DNA from: Gammaproteobacteria bacterium
GTDB lineage: Bacteria > Pseudomonadota > Gammaproteobacteria > Enterobacterales > Alteromonadaceae
Length of the DNA: 5,636 nt
Assembly (NCBI GenBank): GCA_027484495.1
Contig: JAIXSW010000370.1
Coordinates: forward strand, 1-5,636
Direction: 5' to 3'
The notes under the pieces were generated by a model. It was given only the letters and a program-made list of their open reading frames with translations, did not search any database and was not told where the DNA came from. Positions 3,701-5,636 of this stretch are shown piece by piece. The stretch's first letter is position 1, and every line of letters starts with the position of its first letter. The position numbers and the translations under genes were made by a program.

Positions 3701-5413
3701 ATGTTAAATGTGGAACAAGTAGTCGAGCGGCATTTACCGCAACTGAACAACAACAGCTGGCTGGCCAAACCGGTCAAAGGCGCACTGAAACATCTGTTAC
3801 ATGAAGACGAGTTTCAGCGTTTTGCTGCTGAATATCCACATTTATATGGCCTCGATTTTGTCGAACAGGTACTCGATTATTTCTCTTTTCGCTGCCAGGT
3901 GCGCGATAACGAACTGGAGCGCATTCCGGCTGCCGGTCGTGTTGTCATCATCGCCAACCACCCGATAGGATCGCTGGATGGCCTGGCATTGATTAAGCTG
4001 GTCAGCGATATCCGGCCGGATGTTAAAGTCGTTGCGAACCAACTACTGGGCAGCATTGGCCCGCTGCGCGATTTATTATTACCGGTCAATAACATGCAAG
4101 GTGGCACCGACCGTCGCTTATTGGACAATATCGGCGCCCACCTCGCTGCTGAAGGCGCGGTGATCATGTTTCCGGCCGGCGAAGTCTCACGGCTCAAACC
4201 CAATGGCGTCCGTGATGGCAAATGGCAAGGCGGCTTTTTACGTTTTGCCCGGGCCGCCAAAGCACCGATCCTGCCGATTTATCTCGATGCGCGTAATTCA
4301 CTGCTGTTTTATGGCGCATCGATGTTGTACAAGCCGTTGTCGACCATGCTGCTGGTGCAAGAAATGTTTAAGCAAAAGCATAAACATATGGGGCTGCGCA
4401 TCGGCGATATGATCCCCTACGACAGCTTTGCCCAGCCACTGCTGGACCATAAAACGATGGTCAAAGTGTTTAAAAAACACTTATACCGCCTCGCGAAAGA
4501 CAAAACCCCACTGCTGAAAACCCAGTCGGCGATCGCCCACCCGGAAGACCGGCAAGTGCTGAAAAAAGCCATCAGCCAATGCCCGCGCCTTGGCGAAACC
4601 GCCGACGGTAAACAGATTTATCTGTACCAGCCAGAGCCTAGCTCGGTGCTGCTGCGCGAAATCGGCCGGCTGCGTGAAATCGCCTTTCGCGCCGTTGGTG
4701 AAGGCAGTGGCAAACGCCGCGATACAGATAAATACGACAGCTATTATCAGCAGCTGATTTTATGGGACAACGAAGAGCTGGAAATCGTCGGCGCGTATCG
4801 TTTTGCCGAAGTCGCGTCTGTGGTGGCTGAACATGGCCAACAAGGCTTGTATACCGCCTCGCTGTTCCAGTTCAGTGAACAGCTGCAACCGGTGCTGGCG
4901 CAAGGGCTGGAACTCGGCCGCAGCTTTGTCCAACCGAAATACTGGGGTAAACGCAGTCTGGATTATCTGTGGTATGGCATCGGCGCCTATTTAAAACAAC
5001 GCCCGCAGATCCGCTATTTGTTTGGTGGCGTCAGTTTGTCGAACAGTTATCCAAAAGCCGCCCGAGATTTGCTGGTGTATTTCTACACCTTATATTTCAG
5101 CCCAGAAGATGACAGCGCGTTGCCAAACCGCCCCTATTCGCTCGACATCACCACGATGCAGCAACTGCAGCAGCATTTTAGCGGCGACAATTACACCGAA
5201 GACTTTGTCCAGCTGAAGCATTTACTGGCCAATATGGGGCTGGCAGTGCCAACGCTGTACAAACAATACAGCGAGCTTGCCGAGCCCGGTGGCGTGCAGT
5301 TTTTGTCTTTTGGCGTTGATCCCGAATTCGCCGACTGTATCGACGGTCTGGTGCTGGTGGATATCAGTAAGATCAAAGCGGTAAAACGGGCAAGGTATCT
5401 GGGGGAAGGCTAA
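3701..5413 (+). CDS. olsF: Bifunctional OlsF-like aminolipid synthase (PlsC-like plus OlsB-like acyltransferase)
   Basis: Two acyltransferase modules lie in one 570-residue chain. The N-terminal half (about 60-270) is a PlsC/OlsA-like O-acyltransferase, with NHPIGSLDGLAL (86-97) holding the catalytic His87 and Asp93, the FPAGEVSRL motif (157-165) in the acceptor-binding position and PILPIYL (189-195). The spacing is H-x5-D, as I recall for OlsA/OlsF proteins, rather than the H-x4-D of PlsC. The C-terminal half (about 300-570) is an OlsB-like, GNAT-related N-acyltransferase, with EIGRLREIAFRAVGEGSGK (320-338), KYDSYYQQLILWD (344-356), EIVGAYRF (361-368) and GVSLSNSYP (443-451). In OlsF, the C-terminal domain puts a 3-hydroxyacyl chain on ornithine and the N-terminal domain esterifies it, making ornithine lipid at the inner membrane. 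The acceptor could instead be glycine, lysine or another amino acid. It is transcribed alone, with a probable Pho box upstream. Confidence 0.85.
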   Translation: MLNVEQVVERHLPQLNNNSWLAKPVKGALKHLLHEDEFQRFAAEYPHLYGLDFVEQVLDYFSFRCQVRDNELERIPAAGRVVIIANHPIGSLDGLALIKLVSDIRPDVKVVANQLLGSIGPLRDLLLPVNNMQGGTDRRLLDNIGAHLAAEGAVIMFPAGEVSRLKPNGVRDGKWQGGFLRFARAAKAPILPIYLDARNSLLFYGASMLYKPLSTMLLVQEMFKQKHKHMGLRIGDMIPYDSFAQPLLDHKTMVKVFKKHLYRLAKDKTPLLKTQSAIAHPEDRQVLKKAISQCPRLGETADGKQIYLYQPEPSSVLLREIGRLREIAFRAVGEGSGKRRDTDKYDSYYQQLILWDNEELEIVGAYRFAEVASVVAEHGQQGLYTASLFQFSEQLQPVLAQGLELGRSFVQPKYWGKRSLDYLWYGIGAYLKQRPQIRYLFGGVSLSNSYPKAARDLLVYFYTLYFSPEDDSALPNRPYSLDITTMQQLQQHFSGDNYTEDFVQLKHLLANMGLAVPTLYKQYSELAEPGGVQFLSFGVDPEFADCIDGLVLVDISKIKAVKRARYLGEG

Positions 5414-5439
5414 CAGCAGCCTTTACCGGCAACAGGTAG

Positions 5440-5460
5440 GGGCGGGTTTTACACCCGCCC
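5440..5460. terminator. GC-rich hairpin between convergent genes, possible terminator or dispersed repeat
   Basis: GGGCGGG (5440-5446) and CCCGCCC (5454-5460) form a perfect 7-bp GC stem around the loop ttttaca. It sits 26 bases after the OlsF-like stop and 13 bases after the transporter stop, where a shared terminator is expected. Neither strand has a run of U after the stem, so intrinsic termination would be imperfect. The core, with its gtagg lead-in (5436-5440), also resembles short GC-rich palindromes scattered through some bacterial genomes. Confidence 0.5.
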
Positions 5461-5473
5461 GCATCCCAACAAA

Positions 5474-5636
5474 TCAAATCTGTGGCTGCTTAATCTTCGA
5501 GCCAACCAGACCGTAATAGCAGATATAAACGTAGCAGAATACCGGTACGATAAAACTCAACTGCAAGCCGATAGTATCGGCCAACACCGCCTGTAACACT
5601 GGTACCAAGGCGCCACCGACGATAGCAGCACATAAC
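5474..5636 (-). CDS. Sugar MFS transporter, C-terminal part (runs off the window edge)
   Basis: The reverse strand gives the last 53 residues and a TGA at 5474. The fragment opens LCAAIVGGALVPVLQAVLAD, then has a short loop and a second hydrophobic stretch (LSFIVPVFCYVYICYYGLVG), ending in a basic tail SKIKQPQI. This looks like the last two membrane helices of a major facilitator transporter; the VGGALVP-(x)n-LAD pattern followed by an IVPV-FCY helix resembles the FucP/GluP-like sugar:proton symporters. The assignment rests on a short fragment, so substrate is unknown and only the family is proposed. It is convergent with the OlsF-like gene, 60 bp apart, with the GC hairpin between them. Confidence 0.7.
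   Translation of the reverse strand, partial: LCAAIVGGALVPVLQAVLADTIGLQLSFIVPVFCYVYICYYGLVGSKIKQPQI

Overview
The window reads as ordinary chromosome of a gammaproteobacterium. Evidence is the SmrA-type Smr protein, a GhrA-type reductase ending in the VDRxRGY tail known from E. coli, moderate GC content, and a cluster of GATC sites consistent with a Dam-methylating lineage. An Alteromonadales/Chromatiaceae-type genus such as Rheinheimera would fit, but that is a low-confidence guess. No tRNA, rRNA, CRISPR array, insertion sequence or phage gene is visible.

Layout: (1) 1-135, minus strand: the N-terminal end of a small membrane protein. (2) 314-892, plus: SmrA-like Smr-domain protein behind a perfect TATAAT box. 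(3) 916-1032, minus: a 38-residue single-helix peptide with its own predicted promoter. Behind it is a 180-bp gap with perfect inverted repeats and six GATC sites in 88 bp. (4) 1212-3512, minus: a tight three-gene operon, transcribed in the order GhrA-like 2-hydroxyacid reductase, crotonase-fold enzyme without the two canonical catalytic glutamates, and GNAT acetyltransferase, with overlapping stop/start junctions. (5) 3513-3700: a divergent regulatory region with two perfect palindromes and three 11-bp-spaced repeats resembling a PhoB (Pho) box that face the next gene. (6) 3701-5413, plus: a 570-residue two-domain acyltransferase (PlsC-like domain followed by an OlsB-like N-acyltransferase domain) of the OlsF ornithine-lipid synthase type. 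(7) 5440-5460: a strong GC hairpin between convergent genes. (8) 5474-5636, minus: the C-terminal end of a sugar-transporter-like MFS protein.

The best functional story is the OlsF-like gene under a probable Pho box. Aminolipid synthesis switched on by phosphate starvation lets a cell replace phospholipid with phosphorus-free lipid. Enzyme class and DNA motif support each other, although neither has been tested here. The minus operon combines an oxo-acid reductase, an acyl-CoA-type enzyme and an acetyltransferase; its common pathway cannot be read from the sequence. The most poorly explained piece is the small peptide gene with its GATC-rich, palindrome-rich upstream region.
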